In this document: piece by piece, positions 22,670 through 34,140 of the stretch
How the letters are laid out: the number at the start of each line of letters is the position of its first letter
Position numbering within the stretch: the stretch's first letter is position 1
Assembly: GCF_000005505.3 (NCBI RefSeq)
Contig: NC_016131.3
Span: forward strand, 34,649,001-34,713,000
Direction: 5' to 3'
From: Brachypodium distachyon
Lineage: Eukaryota > Streptophyta > Magnoliopsida > Poales > Poaceae
Length of the DNA: 64,000 nt
The notes under the pieces: model-generated
Told to the model about the DNA's origin: nothing
Databases searched by the model: none
What the model saw: only the letters and a program-made list of their open reading frames with translations
Translations under genes and position numbers: made by a program

Positions 22670-25068
22670 GTATTTGTCGCATCGGTGACGGGACGATGAC
22701 TCATGCTTGGAACCAAAACTGGCTCCTGCGTTCATCTCGTCTGCGCCCGGCGGCGTGCATTCGGGATGACCTTCTATCAGGGTATGCGACTACATTGCTG
22801 CCACGACTGCGAGCTGTGACGTGCAGAAGCTTCAACACTTCTTCCTTCCCATGGACGTCGAGGTGATCAGGTCCGTTCCTCTGTCTACCAGAGTACAGCC
22901 AGATTTCTGGGTGTGGCACTTTGAGAAGAACGACGTCTTCACGGTTCGCTCGGCCTACCGGCTGTTGGTGAAGACCAAGCTCGAGCGGGAGGCCTGGCTT
23001 GAGGGCCGTCCGAGTTCATCGAGCTCTCAAGCTGAGGGGAAGAAATGGACGACGCAGTTGAACGTCTTCCTATGGCGTTTGGCGAGGCAGTCACTCCCCA
23101 CAGGCGACGTGCTGTCTCATCGGCATATAGCGGACAATGGGAACTGTGCCCTCTGCGGTGAAGCCGATAGCTGGAGGCACTCGCTAATTTCCTGTACTAT
23201 GGCAAGGTGCGTGTGGTCGCTAGTGGATTAACAGATCACCGAGCATATGATCGGCACTGCGGAACCTTCGGCGAAGTAGTGGATTTTCGAGATAATAGAG
23301 TCTCTGTCACACGACGACTTAATCAAGATGGCTGTTACGCTATGCGCAATATGGCACGCCCGCCGGAAAGCAATCCATGAGAATACTTTCCAGGGCCCCT
23401 TATTCATTTTTGGCTTTGAGGAGAGACTAGTACGGTGTCCGTGCGTTATCACGGCCTGTTAAACATATGCAAACGAAAAGTCAGATTTATAGAAAAGATA
23501 ACAATATAATGTGGCATTCAATCGAAAGAAACACAAAATGGTTGTCTGTCAAAGTTTTATTTTTTTTGCTTCCAGTGATCTCTTCTACCTCGTCTCTCGT
23601 CTCTCATCGTCTCCTTCCCGACTCTGACCACACTCCCTCCCAATCCTGATCCAGCCGCCCGCCTCGGACTGGCGCCGCCTGCTGCCGGCGAGTAAGGTAG
23701 GGGAAACGGAAACCACTCTCCCTTCTCCTGCTTTCCTGTGTCCCTCCACTCCCGCCTCCCTGCCTCCCTCCCTGCTGGATACTCGGCGACGGCGTCACGG
23801 CTCGCGGCCTAGCGCCGCCGGTGCCGGCGCGTCTAGCCTCCTCTCCCGCCACGTAAGTTGTGCCTGATGCATCTGACCTCTCTCCTTCCCCTTCCTTCTG
23901 TAGCCTACAGGAGCCTGCCGGCGTGCGCTGCGGGTGGGGCTTTGTCGGCGCGCTGAAGGAAACACGCGGTGTGGTAGGGGAAGGAGGAGGGGGCGTCGTG
24001 GGTGGGGCTGGACGGCGCGCGGACGAACGGCATGGTCTCATGGAGCAGGCGCTCTTGCCTTCTTATCCTCACGGATCTTTGTCCCTGCCGCGGTTCGTAC
24101 GTTTGGGTCAGAGATATTGAGGGCAGCGAGATGAGGAGAGAAGGAGATCGAGCTCGGATGTAACGGTTTACATAGGGTGGGATTGGGAACGCGCCAACAC
24201 GGACAGAAGAAATTTTGCTTCGCTTGTTATGAAGACGCCTAGACGACGGACGAAAGCGTACTGACCAATGACGGAAACCTTATTGCTTTTATTATTAGGG
24301 GTAGATTCATCGAGGATGTCAAGCCTGCTTCTGCTTCCTCGGCCGCTAGGCCATCGGCGCGGCCGGCTGTTCCTCACTGGCGGCCCCCACCGCCTGAGCA
24401 TGTCAAGATTAACATTGATGCGAGAGTGATGAAGAACTCAACTCTAGGGTCTGTGGCGGTTGTGGCTTGTTATCGGGCCGGCCTCTTCCTAGGAGCATCG
24501 GCAGTTATCTATCTCGCTGTCACAGACCCCGCCACCCTCGTCGCTATGGCGTTTCGCGAGTCCCGGCCCTTGCTCTGGCAGCGAACATGGGCTCCTGCCG
24601 GGTGATGATCGGGTCTGACTGCATGGAGTTAGTGACGACCATCAATGGTCGTAGGGTCTTTATGCTCATGTTATTAGAGAAGTCTGGTTTGTGTCTAAGT
24701 CTTTCGAGTCGTGTAGTTTTCGTTATGAAAGTAGGAGTTCCAATCGGGATGCTCATAATCTTGCTAGAAGTTCTACCTCTCTAGAGTATGGGCGTCACGT
24801 GTGTGGTTTGGCCGGATGGGATCTCTATACCGTGGTTTGGGCAACTACTTGCTGTATGGGCGTGATGTTGTATACAAAAATGCCCTAGCGGCCGAAGGGG
24901 TACACGTCAACCTTAACTGTCCTTATGGTTTCAAGCCAGGGGACCTATAGAATCAGAAGTGCTCGTGAGATTCTTTTGAAAGAAGAAACACGATTTCAGA
25001 CAGCCAATGCGTTCTTGGTGGATCTCGAGGCACCCCTAATATCTTCAAACACACTCCTTGCTTTTAGT
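22670..25068 (+). mobile_element. LINE 3' fragment (LINE 2), split by a Helitron
   Basis: The left part (to 23426) encodes the zinc-binding C-terminal part of a plant LINE reverse transcriptase (zf-RVT): DFWVWHFEKNDVFTVRSAY, FLWRLARQSLPTGDVL, CALCGEADSWRHSLISC, then after a TAA, LCAIWHARRKAIHENTF. The right part (24306 to about 24890) is the RNase H-like domain: HVKINIDARV, LALAANMGSCRVMIGSD, SRSSNRDAHNLAR, GRHVCGLAGWD, with two frameshifts. The insertion at 23427-24305 separates the halves; removing it restores FGFEERFIEDVK. The element is 5' truncated, as usual for LINEs. The 3' end is placed at a short A-run near 25068 but is uncertain. Confidence 0.85.
23427..24305 (-). mobile_element. 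Non-autonomous Helitron (879 bp)
   Basis: Read on the - strand it starts TCTACCCCTAATAATAAAAG and ends with the hairpin CCGTG-ATAACG-CACGG followed by ACACCGTA and CTAG. This is the Helitron 5' TC and 3' hairpin-CTRR pattern. It lies exactly between A and T of the host LINE, the Helitron target rule, and no target duplication is present, as expected. It encodes no Rep/helicase. The GC-rich interior (about 23640-24060) has exon-like blocks, with a candidate + strand intron between CGCCAC|GTAAGT near 23851 and TTCTGTAG near 23904, so it may carry captured gene pieces. Confidence 0.93.
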
Positions 25069-25335
25069 TAAAAAAAGAAGACGACGATCAAAATCAATGA
25101 ACACTTGGTATTGTTATGTATATATAGATCAGTACGAAATCAAAATCAATCCCAGAAGGCTCATTTACATTACGCGCTGTAAAAAGTGAAAAGCAGAAAA
25201 AAATACTGCTAGTAGATCGTAAAATCAAAATCAATCCCAGAAGGCTCATTCACTAACGCTCAGGCGACTGAGATAAAAAAATTCTCAGTCGACCAACCCT
25301 ATTCGTCTTCGTGTACTTGTCTTCCCGCTGTATCG
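25069..25335. other. Intergenic DNA with an 86-bp-spaced direct repeat
   Basis: AAATCAAAATCAATCCCAGA followed by AGGCTCATT occurs at about 25137 and 25223. A short palindromic block, GGCGACTGAGA...TTCTCAGTCGACC, follows at about 25262-25297; a related TCTCAGCCGACTGAGA lies at 37396. No gene is seen. Confidence 0.5.
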
Positions 25336-25349
25336 TACGATTTGTTCTT

Positions 25350-26076
25350 TTTTTTTGACGAAAAGAGCACAGCGTGCTTTTCATTGCCAAAGTGGTCGAG
25401 AAGAACTGAACCAGGGAGAAAACAAATTACAAGAAGGGAGGGAAAGAAAGGTCAGAGAAAGGAAACTGAAAAACCTAAGGAACATCATCGTTTGCTGAAA
25501 GAAGAGCCCCAAGCCTAAACTATCAGCCTCCTTCCAAAGTCTAGCGTCATCGTGAATCAGATCGATAACCGCCCCTGCAGATCGCCTGGAGGAATTGAAA
25601 ATTCGGCCGTTCCGCTCCTTCCATATGTTCCAAAGGGAAAGAAGGAAGAGGGCAGTGGCCCCCCTGATCTCCGCCTTGGAACGATTTGCAGAAAAAGAAT
25701 TCCCTGTCAATCCGTCATTCCTTAATCGAAGAAGGGGCAGACCAAGTCGCCGGCTCGAAGCAATCAATGTGAAACCTCCGACCAATGCCAGCCCAAACCT
25801 GACGCGCAAAGTTGCATGAAATGCAAAGATGAAAAGCGGTCTCGGGTGTACTGGGGCAGCGAGGACACCATTTGTCATTGCCGATTCCCCTCGTCTCAAG
25901 CAAATCGGCGGTAGGAATTCTGTCGTGCACCAGCAACCATCCAAAAAACTTGCACTTCTCCGCCGCCCGACAATTCCAAATCAAATTCCTGTGGGGCTGC
26001 CTCACAAGTCCATGGAACTGCGCGAGATACGCCGAACTGGCAGAATAGATATGCGAGTTGTTTACCTTCCAGCTGA
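25350..26076 (-). mobile_element. 5'-truncated LINE insertion with 14-bp target duplication (LINE 3)
   Basis: The - strand encodes the zf-RVT end of a LINE reverse transcriptase: SHIYSASSAYLAQFHGLV, IWNCRAAEKCKFFGWLLVHD, CPRCPSTPETAFHLCISC, and, after a frameshift, LFLLSLWNIWKERNGRIF. The 3' end has an A-tail (seen as T9-T10 at 25348-25356 on the + strand). Identical 14-bp repeats TACGATTTGTTCTT flank it (25336-25349 and 26077-26090), the hallmark of target-primed reverse transcription. It is dead on arrival: only about 727 bp were copied. Confidence 0.94.
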
Positions 26077-26090
26077 TACGATTTGTTCTT

Positions 26091-26266
26091 GTTTTGTCTC
26101 ATGGCCGATTTGGGCCTTCCACGTACACACACTCCAAATAGTTCTGCATATGTATGTACTTGTACTTGTATACCCCTAAAAAATGTACTTGCATACCGTA
26201 GGTTAAACAAAGTGCATCTTCTATTTGTGTACACACATGCATCGATTTTGAATAAGTAAATACTAA
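26091..26266. other. AT-rich spacer right of LINE 3
   Basis: No gene or element end is recognised. Together with 25069-25335 it is the pre-insertion locus. Confidence 0.3.
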
Positions 26267-26557
26267 CTTGCAGTTGCAAAAAATATATAGCACGCAAATT
26301 TCAACTGTAATTATGAAAAAACACTATATTGCAGCTGCAAAAAATAAACACAAAATTAAACTTGTAATATTAAAAAGTAAGTGCAAAAATTACACTTACT
26401 AGTATTATTGCTAGGTTGCAGTTCAAAAAATTAGCATGCAAATTTCGCCTGTAATTATGAAAAGTACACTAAATTGTAGCTGCAAAAAAATACACTTGTA
26501 TTTAAAAAATACACTTATAATTAATTACTAATTGCAAAAATAGTACAAAAAATTACA
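26267..26557. repeat. AT-rich tandem repeat, period about 147 bp
   Basis: Two units are seen, starting TTGCAGTTGCAAAAAATA at about 26270 and TTGCAGTTCAAAAAATTA at about 26415. Both continue GCAAATTTC..CTGTAATTATGAAAA and TTG.AGCTGCAAAAAA. The word composition resembles that of 10900-12000. It abuts the LTR fragment that begins at 26558. Confidence 0.7.
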
Positions 26558-27827
26558 TGAAGCGACCGCCCCGTACAAGGGTTCGATCTCTGTGTTTACC
26601 GTGCTAGTCCCTGGATCGACTCGCTAGCACACACAGTTTCAAGATGTAATATCAAGATACAAAGGTCTCAAGTATTACAACGCAATGATCCAGAATTTTA
26701 ATAATACCTTACATATTGCATAACCTCATGGGTTAGCTCAAAGAAAATAAAATCTTGCAGCGGAAGGCAGAAGATACAGGAGTCCCATAACAACTCCACA
26801 GTCGAAACATGTTGGAATGTAAACTCGCAACCCTAACAATTCGTATCTCACTCTTCACCTAGTTCACCTGCAACATTTAAACGTTGCAGCCACTAGGGGG
26901 TCAATACATTGAATGTATTGGCAAGTTCACCAAAGGGTTATAACAGATCCTATCAAGTACATGCAGTATATGGCTAGGTGGGGTTTGGCTATTTGTATAA
27001 AAGCCTCAATGTTTCATCCTATCATTTTAGACAAAATAGTTTTATCACTATTGGACATGGGGTAGACACACCCATGCTCCTATTAATCTATTGGACATTG
27101 AGTAAACACATCAATGCTCCTATCCCAAGTTCAAACCATCAAGTTTTATTATGAAGTTGGAATGAGTGAGACTTTCCTTACAGCTCCACATCTAGTTGCT
27201 CAAAATTGTCCATAACTGGAGACATGGCTAAGTACTTAGTTTTGACGCTCTCGAGAGTTTGTACACATTCCCCACAAGAAATCGACGGGTTAATCCCTTG
27301 CTGTCCTCATGGTAGAGTAGCAACGGCGTCGATTACGAGATTTTCAGAGGTAATTCCCTAAACCACGAGAGAATCACGCTTCCCCTACACATTCTACCTC
27401 AGTACAATTCCTCGGGTCTAGGTTCATACAACTTATTCTTGTCTCGCCAGAACCCATATAGCATTATGGTTGTACTCGAAGCTACTAAATAGGAAACTAG
27501 TCCAGTCTCGGTTACCCCAGGTGGCATTCCACAGTTGCAACGTAGGCGCTCCCCGAATTCACGGGAGAGACGTCCATGGACGATCCCTTCCCGAGTCCAC
27601 GGGAAGTCGACTCAGAGGAACCCATAGAAATGGACCTGACGCCGCTAATCCTCAAAATTCTCAAAGCCGCCCACCCAGGATGGTTCATTGAATTAATTGT
27701 TTTGCCTTACTCTAATAAAACATTTCATTTCTCCATAGGCATAACAATATCATAATGTAGTAATTTCCCCCACGATACTACTATAGCTTAGCATTCAACT
27801 ACAATCAATGGCAATTTGGTAGCAAGG
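26558..27827 (-). repeat. 3' half of a long-LTR gypsy LTR, reverse orientation
   Basis: It begins TGAAGCGACCGCC, the reverse complement of the LTR end GGCGGTCGCTTCA at 63771, and matches the reverse of 62490-63771 along its length (for example CGCTAGCACACACAGTTTCA, CAGCCACTAGGGGGTCAATA, AATTCACGGGAGAGACG). No primer-binding site lies beyond the end, so this is an outer LTR end. At about 27827 the match stops abruptly. Confidence 0.9.
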
Positions 27828-29335
27828 TAACGACGACTCCAACGACAACCGCTGGCCGAAACTCCGGACGAACAGCCCACGACGCCCACCCCGAGTCCGC
27901 GTCGCCCACGACCCCTCTTTCTCCGCACCGAGCGCGTCGCTATAAAGCCCTCATCTCCCGCAGCCTTTTCACCCTCTTGCCCAACCGATTTCACGCCGCT
28001 AGGCTGCCGGATTTCCCGCCGGAGTTCCACGGACACCGCCGCCATTTTTCGTCGCCGCCGGTTAACCGGTGAACAATAGCTCCCATCCTTTGTTGCCCCT
28101 TCTTTCTTTCTTCCTTGCGCACCCCATGACGCGTGCGTTCTTCTTCCTCTCGCACTGCAGCTCTAGGAACACCACCGCCCGAAGCCCTCCACCGCCGCCG
28201 GCCACTGCCTCTGTCCTAGGCGTCGCCCCAAGCCTCCTCGAAGGAAACCGTCGCCGCCAACGGGACCGTCTCGCGAAGCCGCAGCGTCCCCGCCTTCTCT
28301 CGAACTCCCAGCTTCACCGGAACGTCGCCGCCCAAGTCCCTAACTCGCCAGAGCATCCACAGAACCCTAGCCGCCGGCCGGAGGTGAGCCCGAACCATCC
28401 CGACCGTCGGATCTCGTTCGACGGCTGAGATTAAAACGTTTTTTCGAACCGGTATGATTAAATCTCGGCCGCCCATGTTATGTTATGTGAGATCCAACGG
28501 CTGAGATTAAAAGCCTTACCGAAATAGTACCAGCCTATAGGATAGCGCCACGTGTCACCCTTTTTAAATTAAAACATATTTCTCGGCCGAATTAATTGTG
28601 CACTTTGCAGAAAAGCCCCTGGAACTTCAAACCTTCATATATTTCAAACCGTTTGGCCAAATTTGAAGTTCTATACCTTTCTGGAATCCTCACATCACGT
28701 AGAATTTTTTGGCATAGTTTAATTTTAACTTTGAACAACTTTACCAGAAGCAAATTACAGAATGCTTAATTAGGGTTTAAAATTCATTTGAATTATTTCA
28801 AACTAGTTTTGAGCTTGTTAGATTGCTGAAAAATTATTTGACTATGCTCTCTGTCCATTAGGACCAGAGGGGAAATTATTTTGTAAATGATATTGCCACA
28901 CAAATTTAATCTTGCTCTATGCTTGACAAAAATCAAATAAGCTTTTAATTAAAGCCCATCCTTGCTTCATGCATAGTAATTACCTCCTTATTATTGTATT
29001 AATCTGTCCAAATCTTTTGAGAAGCCTTTCAAAACAAAAACTAAACAAGTTACATTTAGAAGCAACCTAAGTGTGCATCATCATGGCATGTGCATCATAG
29101 CATGTTTTTGTATTGAATGGCATGTTTATTGTGTGTGTGCTTTCTTTTATTTTATATTGTGTGGATTGTGAACCTTGCTGTTGCGAAAAGTGCGAGAACT
29201 ACCACAACCTTGGACAAGGCAAGTTCACTTTGATCATTTTCCCAATTATTTTATAATGCACTAGTTGTTTTATTAGATGCATTAGGAATATTACTCGTAC
29301 CTCTATGCCAGCTATAAATCCCAGGTATTATAGTT
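27828..29335 (+). repeat. Middle part of the same LTR family, forward orientation
   Basis: It matches about 61250-62475 in the same direction (CGCCGGAGTT, CTTGCGCA...TGACGCG, GCAGAAAAGCCCCTG, GTCCATTAGGACCAGA, CGAGAACTACCACAACCTTG). The GC-rich left part carries GTCGCTATAAAGCCC near 27950, a possible LTR TATA box. The match ends at ATAAATCCCAGGTA (29335), where element B sequence begins. Frames in the GC-rich part are not similar to any protein I know. Confidence 0.85.
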
Positions 29336-29804
29336 ATGGAGCCTTAACTCGGTTACTATCATGCAGGCCCGTGTGCGACGTCTCGCACGTGGGTAGCACG
29401 GTTCTCCGAGGTAAGTAAGCTCATGCATAACTCGCTTATTTACGGTTCTCTTTAAATGCGTTTTAAGGAGCTTCCGGCCCTCGGTGGACTTGGTTCTACT
29501 TGGCGGATAGCCTCGAGGCACGCTAGGATCCACCAAGGAACAAGTCGCTGGTGGCGACTTATGTCTGGAGACATTTTTGGGTGATGCCTGAGCCAACGTA
29601 GGCCCTTCGGCGTCCCTCGGCGAGCGGCACTAGGGCAGCAACTCGGTTTTGGGGATCATCCCTTCATGACATTGCTGTTCGACGGGGTTCCCTTTACGAC
29701 GGTGGGTTGTACGAGTGTCTCGTGTCACTCTTTATCAAGGACTTGTTTTTATTGATTCCCCGCTTGCTTGTTTTAAGGTATGGCCCGATGGGCACTTACA
29801 AGCC
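29336..29804 (-). other. 3' UTR remnant of element B
   Basis: No frame is supported. It follows the integrase end and stops at the junction with the LTR fragment at 29335. A polypurine tract or LTR start was not found. Confidence 0.4.
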
Positions 29805-32328
29805 TTAAATAGACGTGGCCTCGTTGGCGCTTACGATCCCTCGAAGTTTCCTAGGAAAGTGGCCGGTTGGGCGCTGATAGTCTTCCTTCGGGAGTGGCGA
29901 GGGTCGTCCTTGAGATTCCTCCTGAGGCGTAGAAACGCCGGAGTTTGTCGCCGTTCCAGGCATGGACGAGGTTTTTCCCTTCCATGTTCTCGAGGTGGTA
30001 TGCACTGTTGCCTAACACCGTGGCGATGCGGTATGGTCCTTCCCATTTAGGGTCGAGTTTGCTGGAGTTTTGGGTCGACATTCTTTTTCAGCACGAGGTC
30101 TCCTTGGGAGAAAGCTCGTTCCTGCACCCTCGTGTTGTAGAAGCGTGCGACACTCTGCTCGTAGATGGCGTGCCTCATGAGGGCTTTGTCACGAGCTTCT
30201 TCCACAAGATCGACGGCCGTCTTGTGATGCTCTTCCTTTTCAATGAAGGCGAGTGGAGTAGCTTCTTGGAGTCTTTCGACCCGAGGTGAGCGGAACTCTA
30301 CCTCGGTGGGAAGAACTGCTTCGGCGCCGTACACCAAAGAGAATGGTGTTCGGCCCGTGGAACGGCTTACGGAGGTGCGTAGGCCCCAAACCACGCTGGC
30401 GAGTTCGTCCCCCCATGCTCCTCTTGCCTTGCTGGCCGTGTGTTCTACCCTTCGGCGGAGTCCTTGGAGGATTAGTCCACTGGCTCTCTCGCATGCGCCG
30501 TTGCTCTTGGGGTAGGCCACGGATGCGAAGTGCAGCTTGATCTCGAGACATTTGCAGAATTTAATGAATTCCGCACAGTCGAACTGTTTGCCGTTGTCCA
30601 CGGTTAGTTCTCGTGGGGGCCATATCGACATATGATGTTTTCCCAGAAAAAATTCTGGATGGCCTGTGATGTGATCTTGCCGATTGGTGCAGCTTCTATC
30701 CATTTGGAGAAATAATCAATCGTCACCACGAGGTACTTGCAGCCCCCGATGCATGCGGGGAAAGGCCCGAGAAGGTCCATTCCCCAGCGTGCAAATGGCC
30801 AAGTTATTGGAATATTCTTTAGGGTCGTCACCGGCGCTTGGATGGACTTAGCCATTTTTTGGCAAGCTTCGGATCTTCGCAATATCGTGGTTGCGTCTTG
30901 CACCATGGTGGGCCAATAAAATCCCTGTCGTAAAGCCTTCGCCGCGGGCTCTTGGCGCAAGATGATAGTCACACACTCCGGAGTGGATCTCCTGGATGAG
31001 CTCAGCCCCCTTGTTGGGGGTTATGCACTTGAGTAGCGCGGCTGCACCCTTCTTGTAAAGGATGCCATCGAGGAGGACATACATTTTTGCTTTTGCAAGC
31101 AAAGTTTTGGCGCTCGGGCCTTCTGCCTCCTCATCCTCCTCTCCTTTCAGGGCACGGATAATTGGTGTCATCCAAGAGGGTGGATTGTCGATGACCATGC
31201 TGGCCTTCGAAGTTTCGTCATGGTCATCGGCTTCTTCTCCTATGGAAGGGGTGCGGATCACCTCGAAGAATGTGCCGGGTGGCAAAGTTTCCTTGGAACC
31301 GGCCGTTCGGGCCAATCTGTCGGCGAGGTGGTTTTCTCCTCGTGGGATGCGTTGCGCCTCCATGCCCAGGAAGTACCATTCCATCTTGCAAACTTCTTCA
31401 ATATACTTCTTCATCCTTTCATCAAGGCATTGATATGACTTGTCCATTTGGTTTATCACCAGCTGGGAGTCACCTTGGATGAGAAGGCGTCGAACACCCA
31501 TGGCCTTAGCCAACCGGAGTCCGAGAAGGAGCGCTTCGTACTCTGCCATGTTATTGGTTGCATTGAAGTCGAGGTGGGCGGCGTACTCCAGGATCTTCCC
31601 TTCGGGCTGACGAGTATGACTCCAGCTCCGGCACCGTTGAGGCGCTTGGAGCCGTCAAACCTCATTATCCAGTGTGGTTCGGGGGGCTCGGCCTTGGGCG
31701 ACGTCTCTTCGGGCGGGGCTTGCGGCGCATGCCATTCGGCCACGAAGTCGGCGAGGACCTGGGATTTTATAGCCGTTCTCGCGGTAAGCTCCAGCGAGAA
31801 GGGAGCCAGTTCCGTTGCCCATTTGGCGATTCTCCCGGTGGCCTCCTTGTTGCCAAAGACTTCTTTGAGGGGAAACGTCGTCGGCACCATGATGGTGTGG
31901 CCCATGAAGTAATGACGGAGCTTTTGAGAGGCCAGGAGGAGGGCGTATGTGATCTTCTCGATCTGGGTGTATCGACCCTTTGCTCCTCCCAAAGCTTCGC
32001 TCACGTAATACACCAGGCGTTGCGACCCATCTTCTTCCTTCACGAGGGCGGCACTTATGGCGACCGGAGTCGCGGCGAGGTACAGGAGCAAAGGCTCTCC
32101 CTGCTTCGGGCTTGTGAGGAGTGGAGGAGTCGACAAATAGGCCTTGAGATCCTCGAACGCCCTTTGAGCTTCATCGGTCCACTCAAAGTTGTTGAGGCCC
32201 TTTAGGACTTTGAAAAAAGGAAGACCCTTCTCGGCTGATCAGGCGACGAATCGTCCTAATGCCGCCATCCTCCCTGCTAGGCGCTGCACATCTTTGACGG
32301 AGCGAGGGGGCTCCATCTCCAGGATGGC
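29805..32328 (-). pseudogene. RNase H and integrase of element B
   Basis: On the - strand the RT connection begins FKVLKGLNNFEWTDEAQRAF, after two adjacent stops in the thumb. RNase H reads HWIMRFDGSKRLNGAGAGV, MAEYEALLLGLRLA and IQGDSQLVINQM, split by a frameshift near 31550. Integrase has a damaged zinc domain (EIHSGVCDYH..CQKMAKS), then WGMDLLGPFP (first D), LTVDNGKQFD (second D) and GACERASGLI (E), with another frameshift near 30650-30700. The end reads GRTPFSLVYGAEAVLPTE and WEGPYRIATVL. At least four independent lesions make it non-functional. Confidence 0.88.
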
Positions 32329-34140
32329 TCAGATTTTTTCCGGGTTGGCCTCGATTCCCCGTTGGGAGACGAGGAAACCCAAGAGCTTTCCTCCTCGGAC
32401 TCCGAATGTGCACTTCTCGGGATTGAGCTTTACGCCGTATTTGCGGAGGTTTTTGAAGATTTCCTGTAGGTCTTCAGGATAGGTACTCGCCGCTTGACTT
32501 TTGATGACGGCGTCATCAACATAGATTTCAGCGTTTCTCCCCAATTGCTCTTTGAGGATAAGGCTGACGAGGCGTTGGAAAGTCACACCGGCGTTCCTCA
32601 ACCCAAAAGGCATTCTGCGATAGCAAAAGGTGCCAACGGGAGTGATGAAGCTGGTCTTCTCCTCGTCTTCCTTCGCCATGTGGACTTGGTGATACCTTGA
32701 ATAGGCGTCCAAGAAGCTTAACCTCTCGCATCCCGCCGTGGAGTCGACTAGCTGGTTGATTCGCGGGAGAGGGTAGTCGTCCTTGGGGCATGCCTTGTTC
32801 AGGTCGGTGAAGTCAACACACATTCGCCATTTGCCGTTGACTTTCTTCACCAAGACCGGATTGGCCAACCACTCGGGGTGCCAAACTTCTCGGATGAGTC
32901 CGCCCTCGGAGAGCTTTGCAATTTCTTGCTTAATGACCTCGCTTCGCTCCGTGGAGAGTTTCCGGAGTTTCTGCTTCACGGACGCCTTGTTGGGCCTTAC
33001 GGCGAGTCGATGCTCCATGACATCACGCGAGACTCCTCCCATGTCAGAGGGGGACCAAGCGAAAAGGTCGGAGTTTTCCCGGAGCAGGTCGATGAGCTTC
33101 TTCTCGAGTTCGATCGAGAGGTCGGCTCCGATCTTCACAATGCGCGTGGCATCGTTGTCGGAGACGCGTATCTCCTTAAGCTCTCCCTCGGGAAGAGGCT
33201 TAGGGATGTAGCGTTCGGGGTGATCGGACTTGGACTCCCTTGCTCCCGAGAGCATGTGGACGCTTTTGGACGCTTCTCCCTTCTCGGCGCACTTAGTCTC
33301 GTGGCGATATAGCGTCTTCCTATCGAAGGATTGTTCACCACGGACCGTGATCACGCCTTTTGGGCCCGGGATCTTCATGCATAGGAAGTTGGGGTGGACG
33401 GCAGCGCAGAGGCGGTTCAGGGTCCTGCCGAGGATGGCGTTGAAGGAGGCCTCCATGTCCACCACGTCAAAGCGTACGAGCTCGGCCCGATGATTAGTGG
33501 CATCCCCGAAGGTCGTGAGGAGCTCAATTTGGCCGAGCGGCTGGATGGACTTGCCAGGGACGAAGCCGGTTAGGGGGTAAAGTGACGGTTGCAAGGAACC
33601 ATTCTTGTATCCTCCTCGCGGCTCCATCAGCTTTTTTACCATGCTCAGGTACAAGATGTCGGCAGAGCTTCCGCCGTCCACGAGTATTTTCTTGAGCTCG
33701 CAATTTGAGACGATAGCCGTCACGAAGAGGGCGTCGTCGTGTGGGAAGTGTATCCCCTTGGCGTCTTCTTCGGTGAAGGAAATGGGTACACTCGCTCACT
33801 TGGGTGGTGGTGTCGGCGTGAAGGTTCCGACGACATTGACTTCGCGCGCATACTCCTTGCGCTGTCTCTTTGACCCTCGGCCTGTGGCGGAGCCCCCGAG
33901 TATCACCCCGACACGATGAGCGGGTTCTTGAAACGGGAGGTTCTCTTCCTTGGGCGCAGGATCGTCAAGGATGACGTTGGCGGGGCGCGGGGCCTCGGGC
34001 GCGCTCTCGTCTTTGCGTCGGGCCTGCATTCGTGCTTGGAACTCTTCACGAGCGGCGATGAGGGTATTGCACTCCTCGGTGCTGTGGCTCGCTGAGTTGT
34101 GGATGAGGCATCTTCCGGTGCCTCCCTCGGTGGGGCGAGG
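32329..34140 (-). pseudogene. Zinc knuckle, protease and RT of element B
   Basis: On the - strand a degenerate zinc-knuckle-like segment (CLIHNSASHSTEECNTLI) is followed by protease ILVDGGSSADILYL and then RT: WRMCVDFTDLNKACPKDDYP, DAYSRYHQV (normally DAYSGYHQI), MPFGLRNAGVTF and the catalytic YVDDAVIKS. A TGA at 33796-33798 replaces the expected Trp of PPPKWASVP, and a TGA at 32329-32331 follows NPEKI where related elements have a basic residue. Between them 464 codons are open, so this copy decayed mainly by point mutation. Confidence 0.9.

Noticed and set aside
25262..25297. Short palindromic CTCAGTCG block as a MITE
   Set aside because: It and the block at 37396 are too short and lack paired ends or target duplications.
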